64,000 bases of DNA from assembly GCA_938743325.2 (NCBI GenBank), contig OW568872.1, positions 372,001-436,000 of the forward strand, in the 5' to 3' direction. This DNA comes from Pycnococcus provasolii. Its lineage: Eukaryota; Chlorophyta; Pseudoscourfieldiophyceae; Pseudoscourfieldiales; Pycnococcaceae. This document shows positions 10,201-19,690 of this stretch, piece by piece. Position 1 is the stretch's first letter, and each line of letters opens with the position of its first letter. Below the pieces are notes generated by a model. That model had not been told where the DNA came from and made no database searches. It saw only the letters and a list, made by a program, of their open reading frames with translations. The position numbers were made by a program, and so were the translations under genes.

Positions 10201-11059
10201 ATACCAAGCAGGATCGACCGTGCACGACGATCTGAAGAAGTCGGAGTCCGGCACCTACACCAAGTTTCCAGTCATTGGCGGAGCACTGAAGAAGTACAAC
10301 AAATACAAAAAGGCAATGAATAAGATCAAGAAGCCTTATGTGTTTCTCAATCACATCTCAGATCATCTCGAGCGATTCGCCAGCGCTCTCATGTATCACG
10401 ACAAGCGCATTTCAAAGTACTTGCTCAGCCGCATGTACTGGATTGCATTCGTCATGGTGATGTTGCTCGTGATGATTCGCGAAGCGTTCCGATACCTCGC
10501 CGTACTGGTTCCATACCTCGCCGTACTCCTTGACGAGCGAAATATCGTCTTCGTGTTGATCGCCCTGCCGACGCTTCCGCTGTACCACGTGATCACAAAA
10601 CCTTGCGTTCTGTGGTATGACAATATGGCATTGTTTAGCCCCTTGCATCGCCTGAATCTGACTCTGATTGACCCGATCGAGAGTGTGGATGTGCTCAGCA
10701 AGAAGCGATATCCAACTTTCTACGTCAAGGTGAAGAAAGCCTTTTCGAAATTGCGCGAAAAGTACTACGACAAGAAGAAGAGTCAGCATCATGAAATCGG
10801 ACTAAAGATTCAAGCTATGGATGCACAAGAGTTCCAGAAGCAGCTAGTGTCGAAAGATAAACTAACGCGAGCAAATGGTGAACGTTTTAGCTTTACTACC
10901 TTGCACAAGAGCTTTTTAGCGTACATGAAACTCGAGTGGATCGCCTTGACGCGCTGCTTTTCACGCTCGCCAACACGTGCCGAGGTCCTTCACCGCCTAC
11001 TGTGCAAACAGATTGTCGTCGATCGTGTATCAGACGACGGTGATTCTAAGATTGAGTGA
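7202..11059 (+). CDS. Multiple C2-domain and transmembrane-region protein (MCTP-like)
   Basis: The protein has 1285 residues from the ATG at 7202. That start is preferred over the open frame upstream because it gives MGVCTSRP, a classical N-myristoylation plus palmitoylation motif. C2 domains lie at about 97-215 (GESDPFVKLW), 286-420 (DRSDPYVVVKW) and 482-640 (ITDSDAYVEV). The calcium-loop Asp residues are visible in the first two and partly in the third. A C-terminal region has one hydrophobic hairpin near 805-870 and another near 1076-1130. This order, C2 repeats then a C-terminal hairpin membrane anchor, is that of MCTP/ferlin-like membrane tethers that act at ER-plasma-membrane or vesicle contacts. 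TGTAA at 11094-11098 is a likely polyadenylation signal. Confidence 0.75.
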   Translation: MGVCTSRPKTTSSRERGGAPMPDSPPSRDMSPSQGTENGESHSEASTPKSGEGGARLQERRTSHQSSTAANETAIKRQITWNIKDEDDDGNNEQAEPFYLFVLMLEGRGLLAGDNTGESDPFVKLWIDNHIMNAQVTPTETQTRNPCWNSGAGVPFWFRLDDGASAVKNVSREAKNYPNFTTQAQKHKKLRLRVYDSDFGGLTSQLLGCANVDLEELEVGKVILRDVDLVGEDNGFPHAKVGEWARKQLSNKARKYGSVKMYLSLRARAEADAYQVLRSGNVVKQIAQTEYLYVTVIQARDLMPADANDRSDPYVVVKWKENVKKTAVKQETLKPYWGTDKIMSFPMPNRTTPHTSFASGKEYGADEDRGGILLTIMDEDSILKDDVLGFAYVNLPRDLQPGCIQTFWLDVQATPKRAGAQNDVAPTGLFSSMFSGSERKRMKYFDDNPTGLGQIQVRVGMGYVRVPRAKIDQRPSFRPRLGRMFLELISGNNIKKMDLITDSDAYVEVTYENIVESTSVRQRNKNPVWCESMEFDITEITNEIRILVKDDDSSFMFEEMLEKALGLKNNAINAIMKKKKHNEVFTDGDGKMMSELERAAIRAGVDEENENDDIIGKTSLPISHLWESQSSGERVEYELQLLGPDDEECLHRKKSRNRAQDVIWTFEPHRERRKVKANGTIRVAVTLWKEAEDFDSQKRRLETMKSDAFDTKLDEKGQRKDKDGLNRQMSFNRRDSELENHMENKLRSRSQSVEHTHEPRFLELYGGAPKLHDDVHVSRLRITPAGVMKTIGRFSDVILSPFRGYLIVCIRIQRFHNPLLSALLLLGVLSIRTIGVIWTNLRVLYPLILAMYMHLVSYCAVYHRENSGYERNRSILYDDDEVLNEQYLNKVKLIKDRRKREKLDLTHAKELAQEFFDAGLKYLPDTLKPEHDAKTVRSLHKKGTPRSKLFHNPASNDKYNGMREEIQNNFARQSHRPPSESSPGESQNVEEAYETSDDDEYQAGSTVHDDLKKSESGTYTKFPVIGGALKKYNKYKKAMNKIKKPYVFLNHISDHLERFASALMYHDKRISKYLLSRMYWIAFVMVMLLVMIREAFRYLAVLVPYLAVLLDERNIVFVLIALPTLPLYHVITKPCVLWYDNMALFSPLHRLNLTLIDPIESVDVLSKKRYPTFYVKVKKAFSKLREKYYDKKKSQHHEIGLKIQAMDAQEFQKQLVSKDKLTRANGERFSFTTLHKSFLAYMKLEWIALTRCFSRSPTRAEVLHRLLCKQIVVDRVSDDGDSKIE

Positions 11060-11093
11060 GCGAGCGAGTAAAACCGTACGAACAACCCTTCTA

Positions 11094-11098
11094 TGTAA
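11094..11098 (+). terminator. Putative TGTAA polyadenylation signal (C2-domain gene)
   Basis: TGTAA, the usual green-algal polyadenylation signal, lies 35 bp after the stop codon at 11059. The 280-bp convergent spacer to the SAMHD1-like gene has no other feature. Confidence 0.5.
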
Positions 11099-11339
11099 CA
11101 CATGATTTCTTTTCCAATGGGGTGTCGACGACAGCAGCGACGACAAGCGCAAGCGGAGCTCACGAGACGCCAACGAAAAGAGACCTGATCGTACCTTCCG
11201 AAATTACCAGCGCCATGTACAAATACGCTGTGAATGGCTCCATTGAACGAGCTGGATGGTGAATGTGATGGTGTAAATGGACGATCGTTGGACGAAGTTA
11301 GCTCCATTCCATTACCGAATGAGCATTCAATCTATTACG

Positions 11340-13214
11340 TTAATCTTCATACAATTCGCGTGGGCGCTTTGCGCCTGCGGGACGAGTTGGCGTGCTGTGA
11401 ATGGTCGCCTCGCGTCCTATGTGACGCCTCTGGTAGCTCGTAAATGCGCGATCCACCGCCTCGATCACCTTTTGATCCGCGCTTGTGGAGAAGACACGCA
11501 CGCGACGCTCCTCGAAGCATCGAGGCAGCATGCTCGAAACTTTGTCGGCGTCAATCTTGTAGCTCATGTCGTCGTCAAAGTTCGTGAAGAAGCTCACCAT
11601 TGTGACTGGGTCTCGATTCTTCTTCGTGTAGTCAATCTTCACGTTGTGAACGCGGATCATGTCCGGCGTCAGATGAACGCCGTCACCCACGCTCTGGCAC
11701 TCCGTCACGTCCGAAGCTTTCACCGGTTTCCAATGTGGTAGCATCTCCTCTGGAACGACAAACTCGTTGACATATTTGTAGATCGAGCGCGTGCGAAGCC
11801 TGTGCAGAATCGCCTGCGACGCCTCAAGGCCATTTCCTCCGTCCTCCAGCCTGCATCTTGCGTTCGCGAGGATGTCGTCCGCGTGCACCTGCGCCATGCT
11901 CTGCGAAAAGTGCGGCGGCGCGCTGCCCGCCGCGTCGGCTGTTGTCGCAGCGCCGATGGAGGACAGGCGGCGGTTGGACACGCTATTATCGCCCATGAAG
12001 CCGAAACCGGCAAATTCGATCCGCTTCAGGATGGTATCGTCGAGGTACGTGAAGAGGTGCGCATCGCCGATTGTGTGCTTGAGCTGCATTATGGGCTCCG
12101 CCTCGAGCAGCGCGTCGACGATCATGTACTCGATAGCCTTCGCCTTTGGGTGGGTGTAAATGCGACGGTGCATGCTGCTCCTCGCCGCGTACAGCTCGTA
12201 GATGTTCTGCACCTCACTTGCCTTCCAGCAGATTTCGTCGTCAAGCACTTTCAGGAAGTGCATGAGTCGCGTGTAGTCGTTTCCCACCTTTATGCCACAG
12301 TAGTAGCTGTCGCGCGCCAGGTAGTCATACTTGTCCACGTCGAGACCGTTCCTTCCGTTTGCCACCACCTCCTGCAGGTACCGCTTGCCTTTGGGCAGGG
12401 GCTGTGCGTCCGCGCAGCTGCTCATCACAAGGTCCTTGACAAACCGCGCGTCGCCATCCTCCCAGTCGATGTTGTTTTTGTCGAGCAATGCGTCCAGCAT
12501 CATACCTGCGCGGTGTTCGTGCTCCAAGCCAGGCGTCTGTGGCGGCAGCTGCAGTGCGGGTATGAACTCGTGGTCGAAGACGTGAGAGAACGGTCCATGT
12601 CCGATGTCGTGCAGAAGTCCAGCGAGCGTCACGAGGCGCACGTCGCGTCGTTCCATGCCGAGTTCGTGCCTCTGCATACTCCATATGCGTTCTGTGATTT
12701 CGTTCGCCTTGTGCGCGACGCCGAGCGAGTGTTCGAATCTGTTGTGACACGCTCCTGGGAAGACGTAGTACGACGTTCCGAGCTGCTTAAGCTCACGCAT
12801 GCGTTGAAATTGCGGTGTGTCCATGGCTTCTACGGCGTATCCTGGTATTCGTATGTGTCCCCACACGGGGTCTAGCACAGTCTTCGCTTTGGTTTTCCCT
12901 GCGTGTGCGTGTGCGTGTCCATGTTCGGTGCGCGTGTAGTTAGGTTGCGTAGGCTCGTTCGAACGCCTGATATTGTTATCGTCGATTCCACGGTTCCCAC
13001 CAGTCAGTCGCGTGCTGTCTGACCCACGCAAGCTGCCTCCGTGCCGTCCGTGCGCGAGTGGGAACGGCGTCGCCGCGAGTTGGCTTAGTGTGGGGAGCGC
13101 GTCGTAGCTGTTGTACATTTCCAGAGATTCTTCACCTGGACCTGGAGGAGCACGAGGAGGAGTACGAGCATCATTCAAAGCATTATTGTTGTCAAGCCAA
13201 GCACGATCGGACAT
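11340..13214 (-). CDS. SAMHD1: SAMHD1-like dNTP triphosphohydrolase (HD domain)
   Basis: An HD-superfamily phosphohydrolase of 624 residues, expected to cut dNTPs to deoxynucleoside plus triphosphate and so to control the nuclear dNTP pool. It begins the catalytic core with WGHIRIPGYAVEAMDT (about 118-133). The metal ligands are visible: His162 in NRFEHSLG, His202-Asp203 in LLHDIGHGPFSH, and Asp302 in VDKYDYLARD. The catalytic His in EHEHR lies at about 232. These align with the human enzyme over most of its core. The N-terminal SAM domain of animal SAMHD1 is absent; residues 1-110 are low complexity with a His/Ala stretch. The first ATG of the frame is used as start. Confidence 0.85.
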   Translation of the reverse strand: MSDRAWLDNNNALNDARTPPRAPPGPGEESLEMYNSYDALPTLSQLAATPFPLAHGRHGGSLRGSDSTRLTGGNRGIDDNNIRRSNEPTQPNYTRTEHGHAHAHAGKTKAKTVLDPVWGHIRIPGYAVEAMDTPQFQRMRELKQLGTSYYVFPGACHNRFEHSLGVAHKANEITERIWSMQRHELGMERRDVRLVTLAGLLHDIGHGPFSHVFDHEFIPALQLPPQTPGLEHEHRAGMMLDALLDKNNIDWEDGDARFVKDLVMSSCADAQPLPKGKRYLQEVVANGRNGLDVDKYDYLARDSYYCGIKVGNDYTRLMHFLKVLDDEICWKASEVQNIYELYAARSSMHRRIYTHPKAKAIEYMIVDALLEAEPIMQLKHTIGDAHLFTYLDDTILKRIEFAGFGFMGDNSVSNRRLSSIGAATTADAAGSAPPHFSQSMAQVHADDILANARCRLEDGGNGLEASQAILHRLRTRSIYKYVNEFVVPEEMLPHWKPVKASDVTECQSVGDGVHLTPDMIRVHNVKIDYTKKNRDPVTMVSFFTNFDDDMSYKIDADKVSSMLPRCFEERRVRVFSTSADQKVIEAVDRAFTSYQRRHIGREATIHSTPTRPAGAKRPRELYED

Positions 13215-13466
13215 TCCTATTTATCACAAGAAAGTTGAGAATGAAAAAGCAGAACAGGGAACAGGGCACAGCCTGCTGCGCTCACCCCCGGGGGAAGGAG
13301 GGCAAAGCAGGCGTTGTTTTTTCCCGGGGGAGGGTTCGGGTTTTGGGGTCATGGCCATGGCGGCCTGTCCTTTGAAAAAACAGCTTGTATTATCTTTATT
13401 ACAAAGAAGTGGCTTATGTTACTTGCTGTCTGCGGTTCTGTTACCTTTTACGTGGTGTTGCACTTG
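13215..13466. other. Spacer downstream of small membrane protein gene
   Basis: This 252-bp stretch is the promoter side of the SAMHD1-like gene and the 3' side of the small gene that follows. It contains a short polypurine/CCCGGGG stretch (13293-13330) and no coding signal that I accept. Confidence 0.4.
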
Positions 13467-13898
13467 TTACTTTTGACCACGCGCTGCAAGCCGCTCGCGC
13501 CTCGCCGTCTCTGCCGCGATGACGCGATCCACGGGGGACTTCAAGCTCGCCTCGTACCGCTTGTCCTCGAGGATGCTCAATGCCACGACGCCCGCCAACG
13601 CCACGCCCCACACAGATATCGCTATGGTAGCCACCCTGCCGGTCAAGCCGCCCTTCGGTTTCTCGTTTTTGGGCGCAGGCTTGCTCTTCGTCTTCGCCGG
13701 CGTCGTCTGCGGCGTGAGCGTCACCGGCTTTCCCACGGGTGTCGGCGTTTCTGGCAACGGTTCCTTCGCGACTGGCGCCTCTGGCTCCTGCGGTGACCGC
13801 GATGAAGCCCGTGAAGCCATGGGACTGTGTCCTGGCCAATCGCCGTGCATATCTGCGTCGGGCAAGTGTCGCGATCCGCACGCGAAGAAGCGGAGCAT
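13467..13898 (-). CDS. Small single-pass membrane protein, unknown function
   Basis: The frame gives 143 residues from the ATG at 13898, or 117 from a second in-frame ATG at 13820 (MASRASSR), which may be the true start. The middle is Pro/Lys-rich. It is followed by one clear membrane segment (RVATIAISVWGVALAGVVAL) and a basic, Arg/Ala-rich C-terminal tail of about 40 residues. No family is recognised. The clean hydrophobic segment and polar flanks make this frame more credible than the overlapping ones. A plastid or mitochondrial small membrane subunit is possible, but nothing shows this directly. Confidence 0.5.
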   Translation of the reverse strand: MLRFFACGSRHLPDADMHGDWPGHSPMASRASSRSPQEPEAPVAKEPLPETPTPVGKPVTLTPQTTPAKTKSKPAPKNEKPKGGLTGRVATIAISVWGVALAGVVALSILEDKRYEASLKSPVDRVIAAETARRERLAARGQK

Positions 13899-14630
13899 GG
13901 TACAACAACTTATTAACAATGGAGCAATGGAACGGGTCCCACGAGTTTGGGTTGTGAGCCTTGCAAGATCCGGCCGGGGGACCTCTTGAGCTGGTACGAG
14001 GTACCTCTCTTGAGCCTGAGCCTGAAATGCCTCAGCCTGAGCCGCTCTCAGATGGAGAGAACGACGATGGTTCGCAGATGCAGATGGCGCAGCCGCAGCG
14101 TCGGAGCGTCCCTTACCTAATCCCTGACTGACCCGTCAAAAATGAAAAACACACACGCACCGTCCGATTTGCGATGAAAAAATCATACCACTAGGAAAAA
14201 CGTACCCGTGGGTACGAGTATCCTCACAGCGGTACGTAATTTTATTCCGATGCGATGTTCCGAAATACTGTACGAAGAAGTTCAAGGGAATAAGGAGGCA
14301 ACAGATTACAGAGGGAAGGGAATAATAGGGTACTTACGGGAGGGGAGGGCAATCCACACGGGTCCCACATAAAAAGTCTACCAAATAAGAACTACCTTAA
14401 GGCTTAATTGGCGTTGACTGGCCTCTGCAAGTTCAATGCAAGTTTGCGGCCGGGTGTGGTGTGGTGTTTGGTTTGCGGCCCCTGGCCTGCTGGGGGAAGG
14501 AATCCTGGGGAAGGAAAAAGTCAAACCCCCAAACGCAACGTTTTCTGTATTTCCGGATTTCTGTAACTATCCAGGGTTACCCAAACATCCGGCAACGTCC
14601 GGCCGGCGACTCATCGTATTGTGGCCCCAT
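13899..14630. other. Spacer upstream of the coiled-coil gene
   Basis: This 730-bp divergent spacer includes a CCTGAGCCTGAG short repeat (about 14010-14045) that echoes a similar motif in the COX15 leader (21343-21373), and GGTACGAG-type repeats. No gene is supported. The long open frame runs through from 14436 but lacks coding character before the ATG at 14631. Confidence 0.45.
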
Positions 14631-17600
14631 ATGGCGTCGCACCCTCCTCGCGGTAACATGGTGTCATCCTCAGCGGCGGCGGCGGCGGCGGCGGCGGCGA
14701 AGACTTCTTTGGCCTTAAGCAGTGGTGGTGGCCGTAGTGGTGGCAACCCTCGAAATCTGAAGAAGACCTCTGCGTCACGCACACCGCAGAAGGCCGCAAA
14801 AGAACGGCTTGCAGGTGGACTTGCAGGTGCAAGGGGAGGAGCGATCCACGTTCTCACCGACTCCTCCCCACAGGTGCCGGTGGGGGAACGTGCACCAAAG
14901 ACGGCGACTTCGCAAACGGCGCAACCTTCAGGCGCGAAAATCGCAGGCACCACGACGAAAGTTGTCGTCGTGCCTGCATCCACCTCGGACCTCGCCGCCG
15001 CCGCGGCGAATCAACCACCCAAGAAGACAAAACTCGCCAGAAAACCTGTCGCAAGGAAAACGACAACAAACTTGCAAACGTGGTCGTCGTCGCCTCGTCT
15101 TGAGCTGCAGCAACCGAAAAAGTCGGCGGGAAGTTACATGAAGATGAAGACGCTCACCACGGCTAGAAGGAAGAAGGCGCGCACAGTACTGTTGCGAACA
15201 CAACAGAGGACGAAGATGGCGGGGGTGAAGAAAGAGAAGAAATCGAGAACTGCTATTGTCACACGACGTGTCTCGACGTCAGTGAGAGCAAAGTGGGGCA
15301 CTGCTGCAGTTGAGGAGCTGAAGCGCGCGAATCAGGCACTTGCCGACGAAATCGCGAGGAGCAGAATAGCGGCGGAGTCCGTGGGAACGCACACGCGTGA
15401 GAGCCTGCGGAGAACGGAGGCGGAACTCGCGGAAGAAAGGCACAACGCTATGGTGCTCCGCGAACGAATGCAGACCGAGTCGCTCGCACGCGAACGCGAG
15501 AGGTCTGAACTGCGCGCAGCTGTCACCGACCTGCGAGACAGCCTTCTATCTGAGAGAAGGCGCACGGACGCATACTCGGCAGAATGTGCTGAGCTGCGAC
15601 TCAAGGTTGGAGAGCTTGGCGCAAGCGAGCGTGCGGCTTCGACGAGAGCAGACAGCCTTGCAGCGGAAATGGAAAATGTCATCGCTCGACTTGGAAAGGA
15701 TGCCGAAGCCGCGGCAGACGCGCGAGCGCGCGCAGAGGCCTCGGCATCGCGACTGGCCACATGCGAGCGGGAACTCGCCGAAACGCGCGAGGCACTTACG
15801 GGCAACGAGGAACGCCGAGAAACGCTCGAAGCTGCACTGCGCCAGGTATCGGAGCGTGCCGCCGAGCGTGAAGCGGAAGCTGGCGCTACCGCCGCACAGG
15901 CGACTGAACGCGAGATGGTGCTGGAGGTGGAAAAGGCTGAGGCGCTGATGCGCCTCGCCGCGGTGGAGGGAGCGGCGCGCGATTCCGATGCAAGAGTTGC
16001 TGCGGCGAACGAGCGCGCTGAAGCGCTCGAGGCGCGCGCCATTGAGAGCGAGCGCACCGTTGCGGAGTTGCGGCGTGAGAGCGCAGCGTTGATGGCATCG
16101 CGTGACAAGCTGGAGGGAATGCACGAGCGCGCCGTCGCCCATACAACGGAGGTGAAAGCCTCGTTGGAGGAAACACAGCGACACCTCGCTGCAACCTCTG
16201 CGGAGCTCGCGGAGCTACGCCGCGGCGCGCATGCAGAGGCACGTCGCGCCGATGTGGCGGAGGCGGCGCGTGAGCGCGCCGCCGCGATGGCGGAGGTGAA
16301 GGCGGAGGAGCTTGCGCGTGTAGGCGGACGCAATCTCGAACTCGAGGGCGAGCTCGTACATGCGCGTGATGATGCTGTGAAGCTGAGCGCCAGTCTAGCG
16401 GATGGACGCAGACGCGAGGAGGCGCAATTCTCCGAGATTGCGAGCCTCACGAAACGCATCGAAGAGCTTTCTGAGAAGCGTGCTGCCGCGGAGGCGGCGG
16501 CTGCGACCGCAAATGAGCAACGCGACGCGCGATCTCTCGAGCTGGAGTCGACGAAGCACGAGTTGGCGCGTGCTCGACAAGAGGTGTCGGAGGCTGCCCG
16601 ATCCGCGGCGGATGTTCAAGCCAGGGCTGATTCTGCGGCTGAGTTTGCTGCCAAAAGAGAGGCGTCTCTCGAGGAGCGTCTTGCGAAAGCCTACCGAGAG
16701 ATTGCGGAATATCGCGAAAAGTACGCCTCCTCCGATGCCACAGAGGCACGTCTCAGAGAGGAGGTGACTCGCCTGGAGACTGCCCGCGCTGCGATGGAGG
16801 CGTCTTCGTCTGAGGCACGCGAGAGGGCAGCGGCGCTCGCGATGGAGATCGAAGCTTCCCGAAAGGAGCACGAGTTTGCCATTACTTCTCTTCGAAAGGA
16901 GCGCGATGGTGCATTTGAGAATGCCAAGGGACTTTCGACGGAGGTGACGAACAAGGCTAAGCTCGCGGCAGAGCTCGTCGAGGCGCTGAAGGCTGAGGAA
17001 CGACTCAAGCTCGAGGCTGTGCGTGAGTGCAAGAGCCAGGCGGAACAGCTCGCGCTCGCAGAAAGAGAAGTTGAGCTGCTTACGTCTCGCGCAAACGAAT
17101 TTCAAAACCAATGGCGCGAGGCGGCTGACGCACTGGACAAGCAGGGTCGCCTGATGATGGTGGAGCGACGGCGTGCTTTGATGGCTTTGAGGGAGAACAC
17201 TGTGTTCACTCGCAATCTCGAGCAGTATATGGGCGCACAGATGGGTGCACCTGTGACCTCTCCCAATGGCAAATCGAGTGCAAGGAAGACAACGCCGCCT
17301 AAGACGGAGAACGCAACCCAAGGTGCAGATAGCACTGCCACAATGCGCGGAGGTGAAAACGGTGGTGTGGCGGCGACTGCAGAAACGACAGGTCCGCCGC
17401 CACAAGCGCAGTCGTCCATTAGATCGTTCTCCACGGCGGCGCGGAACGATCGCGTATCTCCAACGAGCAACAGTAATCCTGCTGGCTTTGAAGAGTACAT
17501 GCGCGTGCTGGAGAGCAGCCTGCGCGTCGGGTACGCGCATGAGCAGCCCCAAGCAGCTGCTGCAGCCACGGCGAACATGCGTGGGGGGGTTGGCGGTCCG

Positions 17601-17738
17601 TCGAGTGCGCGGACCATGCCAATCGATACTCCCGCGTCAAGTACGGCTGCGTCGAGCCGTAGCCCTGCCACGGGCTTCGACTTCTTTGCACCAGATGCGA
17701 CGAAACCGACACGTGCGGCAAATGAAGAGCAGACTTAG
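14631..17738 (+). CDS. Large coiled-coil protein, unknown function
   Basis: The product is 1035 residues from the ATG MASHPPRG. After a basic, Ala/Ser/Lys-rich N-terminal 220 residues containing an 11-12 residue Ala run encoded by a GCG microsatellite (14669-14700), residues of about 225-880 form an almost unbroken heptad-like Glu/Arg/Ala/Leu coiled coil. The C-terminal 150 residues are Ser/Thr/Ala-rich and disordered. No motor, GRIP, CHD or other named domain is seen. Such proteins usually act as cytoskeletal, Golgi or centrosomal scaffolds, but the sequence does not decide which. The gene is convergent with ASNSD1 with a gap of only 61 bp. Confidence 0.75.
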   Translation: MASHPPRGNMVSSSAAAAAAAAAKTSLALSSGGGRSGGNPRNLKKTSASRTPQKAAKERLAGGLAGARGGAIHVLTDSSPQVPVGERAPKTATSQTAQPSGAKIAGTTTKVVVVPASTSDLAAAAANQPPKKTKLARKPVARKTTTNLQTWSSSPRLELQQPKKSAGSYMKMKTLTTARRKKARTVLLRTQQRTKMAGVKKEKKSRTAIVTRRVSTSVRAKWGTAAVEELKRANQALADEIARSRIAAESVGTHTRESLRRTEAELAEERHNAMVLRERMQTESLARERERSELRAAVTDLRDSLLSERRRTDAYSAECAELRLKVGELGASERAASTRADSLAAEMENVIARLGKDAEAAADARARAEASASRLATCERELAETREALTGNEERRETLEAALRQVSERAAEREAEAGATAAQATEREMVLEVEKAEALMRLAAVEGAARDSDARVAAANERAEALEARAIESERTVAELRRESAALMASRDKLEGMHERAVAHTTEVKASLEETQRHLAATSAELAELRRGAHAEARRADVAEAARERAAAMAEVKAEELARVGGRNLELEGELVHARDDAVKLSASLADGRRREEAQFSEIASLTKRIEELSEKRAAAEAAAATANEQRDARSLELESTKHELARARQEVSEAARSAADVQARADSAAEFAAKREASLEERLAKAYREIAEYREKYASSDATEARLREEVTRLETARAAMEASSSEARERAAALAMEIEASRKEHEFAITSLRKERDGAFENAKGLSTEVTNKAKLAAELVEALKAEERLKLEAVRECKSQAEQLALAEREVELLTSRANEFQNQWREAADALDKQGRLMMVERRRALMALRENTVFTRNLEQYMGAQMGAPVTSPNGKSSARKTTPPKTENATQGADSTATMRGGENGGVAATAETTGPPPQAQSSIRSFSTAARNDRVSPTSNSNPAGFEEYMRVLESSLRVGYAHEQPQAAAAATANMRGGVGGPSSARTMPIDTPASSTAASSRSPATGFDFFAPDATKPTRAANEEQT

Positions 17739-17774
17739 CAAGTTGTGTGGTGCTTGTAGACAACTGATTGTAGG

Positions 17775-17795
17775 TTACAAATCTTACGAATTACA
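17775..17795 (-). terminator. Putative TGTAA polyadenylation signals (ASNSD1)
   Basis: Two reverse-strand TGTAA copies (17775-17779 and 17791-17795) lie 5 and 21 bp past the ASNSD1 stop codon at 17800, within the 61-bp convergent gap. Confidence 0.45.
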
Positions 17796-17799
17796 CAAT

Positions 17800-19617
17800 T
17801 TATAGCACCATCTCTAGCGCACCGCCATGCGCTTTGTTGGCACGCGAGTTGCTACCAAACTTTTTACAATTTGATTGCTGCGCAATCCTCGTCCCAAACT
17901 GCACAGCGCGCTTCGGGCGCGCGGAGGCACGCGCAAGGCCAAGCCGCCTCGCCGCCTCGCGTAAAACCGCCTTGTCACCCACGCCCGCGGGTTGCGAAAG
18001 GTCTGCTACAGCCCAGAGCGGTTGCGCAAGCAACGTAAGAACCAGCGCCTCATCTAGGAATGGCCATCTCATTTCTCGACCTCGATCCGAAACGACGCGG
18101 TCATCGCGACCGCAGTTGCGCAGCCAGAGACGTTCCATGTCCAGCGCTGATTCTGCAACAAGCGCGGGCCAGCCACCATTGCGAAACTTCGTGCGATGTC
18201 TGCCGTAGCCACAGCACTGCTCATCGGCGCCGCCACCCACCAGGAGTACCTTTGAACGCCCTTGGTACAAGCCTGGCACGTCCACACGCTTGCTGCCCTG
18301 GTACACGCGGCATGAACCTCGGCAGGCTGCGGCAAACCACAGTGCCGCGCCGACGTTGTAGTCCATGTGCGTCCGCGTGGGATGAAGAAGTTCCATAAGG
18401 CGGTGTGCAGAATCCTCGACGTCCTCAAGTGCCAACGTAGCTTCGACCAGGCGAAATTCGCGATCCGTACACGCCTCACTCAGCTCTTCAGCCGCATCGC
18501 GCGCCGTGATGCGATCCGGACTTGTGCCATTGGCAAAGCAGACGTTAACAAGGTCGATTGCGGCGTTGGCTGGAAGGCACTCTGACGCAAGGCGAGCGAG
18601 AAGTGCGGAGTCAACGCCACCGGAGAAGAGCACGGCGACCGCGGCGGCGGGCAGCGACGCGCTTGCCGCATCTTCGTCGGGGACGTCTACAGATGCGTCG
18701 TCATAAGCGCGTAGCGTTGTGTCGGCGACTCTCACGCGAACAGCCGCCGTGAGCGCGGCGAGAACCTCAGATGCTGCGGTTGCACGTACTGAGTCGACGG
18801 CATCATCGTCGTCCGTTGGAGGCGGTGCACAGAGATTATCGGCACGCTTGTGCGATGCCAGCATCCAAGGCACCGAGTGAGCAGGCCACGGGTGCGCTTC
18901 GGGTAGTCGCGCAATCGGTTGCTCGAGACATGCAAGTCGAATGCTATACACGCCAGGTGGAAGCTCCGTCCACGTCTCCGATGCATCTGACGACGTGTCG
19001 CTGGAAGCGGTGACGGCAGCCCGTGCACTCGGCGGTGCGACCGATGTCAGCATGAGTCGTCGGTCGCCGTCGCGCGGCACGTGCGCAAGCAAGCTCCTTC
19101 GCCCATAGATGTCCCTTCCAAACCAGAGTGTCTGCGTGCCCGCGTGCCAGAACACAAACGCCCAAGGCCCGCGCACGCGCGCCATCGTGCGGACGACGTC
19201 GTCATCCGCTCCGCCGCTCGCCGCCTCCGTGAGCGCCTCCATAAGCGCCTGCGTGTCTCCCTTCGTTTCATCGACGTCAACGCCACCGAACACCTCGCCG
19301 TTATAGCACAGCACGTTATGGCCGTCGCGGCACGGTGCCGTGGGCGTGCCCAGGCCGCGCACGTGCAGCACCGAAGAGTGCAGGCGGATGGTGCATGCTG
19401 GCGAGCACCCTTCTTCCCCTACCAGAGGAACCACCACTGTGCCACAAGCATCCGGGCCGCGGCGCGACAAAGACGACAGCAAAGCGGAGGAATCTGAGTC
19501 TTCTGAAGTAGATGCTGACGTGGAAGCAAGGACACCACCGTCACCACCACCACCACCGTCACCACCACCACCACCACTGTCACGCCGCCACTCCACGCAT
19601 AATAATATGCCGCACAT
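17800..19617 (-). CDS. ASNSD1: Asparagine synthetase domain-containing protein 1
   Basis: The protein has 605 residues. The N-terminus MCGILL matches the class II glutamine amidotransferase fold, with Cys2 as candidate nucleophile, followed by SRRGPDACG and LCYNGEVFGG. The PP-loop motif SGGVDS lies near residue 331 and leads into the synthetase-like domain, with LLVGGGADEQCCGYGRH and a C-terminal KRAVQFGTRIA, which is characteristic of ASNSD1 rather than true asparagine synthetase. Glycine-rich insertions at residues 15-28 derive from a GGT-type microsatellite. The biochemical role of the family is not settled. Upstream, 19620-19700 is trinucleotide-rich leader shared with the COX15 3' side. 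Confidence 0.85.
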   Translation of the reverse strand: MCGILLCVEWRRDSGGGGGDGGGGGDGGVLASTSASTSEDSDSSALLSSLSRRGPDACGTVVVPLVGEEGCSPACTIRLHSSVLHVRGLGTPTAPCRDGHNVLCYNGEVFGGVDVDETKGDTQALMEALTEAASGGADDDVVRTMARVRGPWAFVFWHAGTQTLWFGRDIYGRRSLLAHVPRDGDRRLMLTSVAPPSARAAVTASSDTSSDASETWTELPPGVYSIRLACLEQPIARLPEAHPWPAHSVPWMLASHKRADNLCAPPPTDDDDAVDSVRATAASEVLAALTAAVRVRVADTTLRAYDDASVDVPDEDAASASLPAAAVAVLFSGGVDSALLARLASECLPANAAIDLVNVCFANGTSPDRITARDAAEELSEACTDREFRLVEATLALEDVEDSAHRLMELLHPTRTHMDYNVGAALWFAAACRGSCRVYQGSKRVDVPGLYQGRSKVLLVGGGADEQCCGYGRHRTKFRNGGWPALVAESALDMERLWLRNCGRDDRVVSDRGREMRWPFLDEALVLTLLAQPLWAVADLSQPAGVGDKAVLREAARRLGLARASARPKRAVQFGTRIAQQSNCKKFGSNSRANKAHGGALEMVL

Positions 19618-19690
19618 GGTCGCCGTCGTCGCCCGTCGTCGTCGTCGTCGTGGTCACCACCACCACCGCCGCCGCCGCCGCCGTCGTCGT
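19540..19690. repeat. ACC/CGT/CGC trinucleotide microsatellites
   Basis: CCACCACCACC runs at 19540-19577 encode the Gly-rich start of ASNSD1. GTCGTCGTCGTC and CACCACCACCGCCGCCGCC runs at 19625-19690 lie in its leader. The long open frames seen here on all strands are repeat artefacts. Confidence 0.7.

Noticed and set aside
11802-12875. 357-codon plus-strand frame opposite the SAMHD1-like gene
   Set aside because: Val/His/Arg-rich shadow frame; the minus strand holds the full set of HD-domain residues.
15332-16459. 375-codon minus-strand frame opposite the coiled-coil gene
   Set aside because: Ser/Arg-only composition is the mirror of the Glu/Ala/Arg coiled coil on the other strand.
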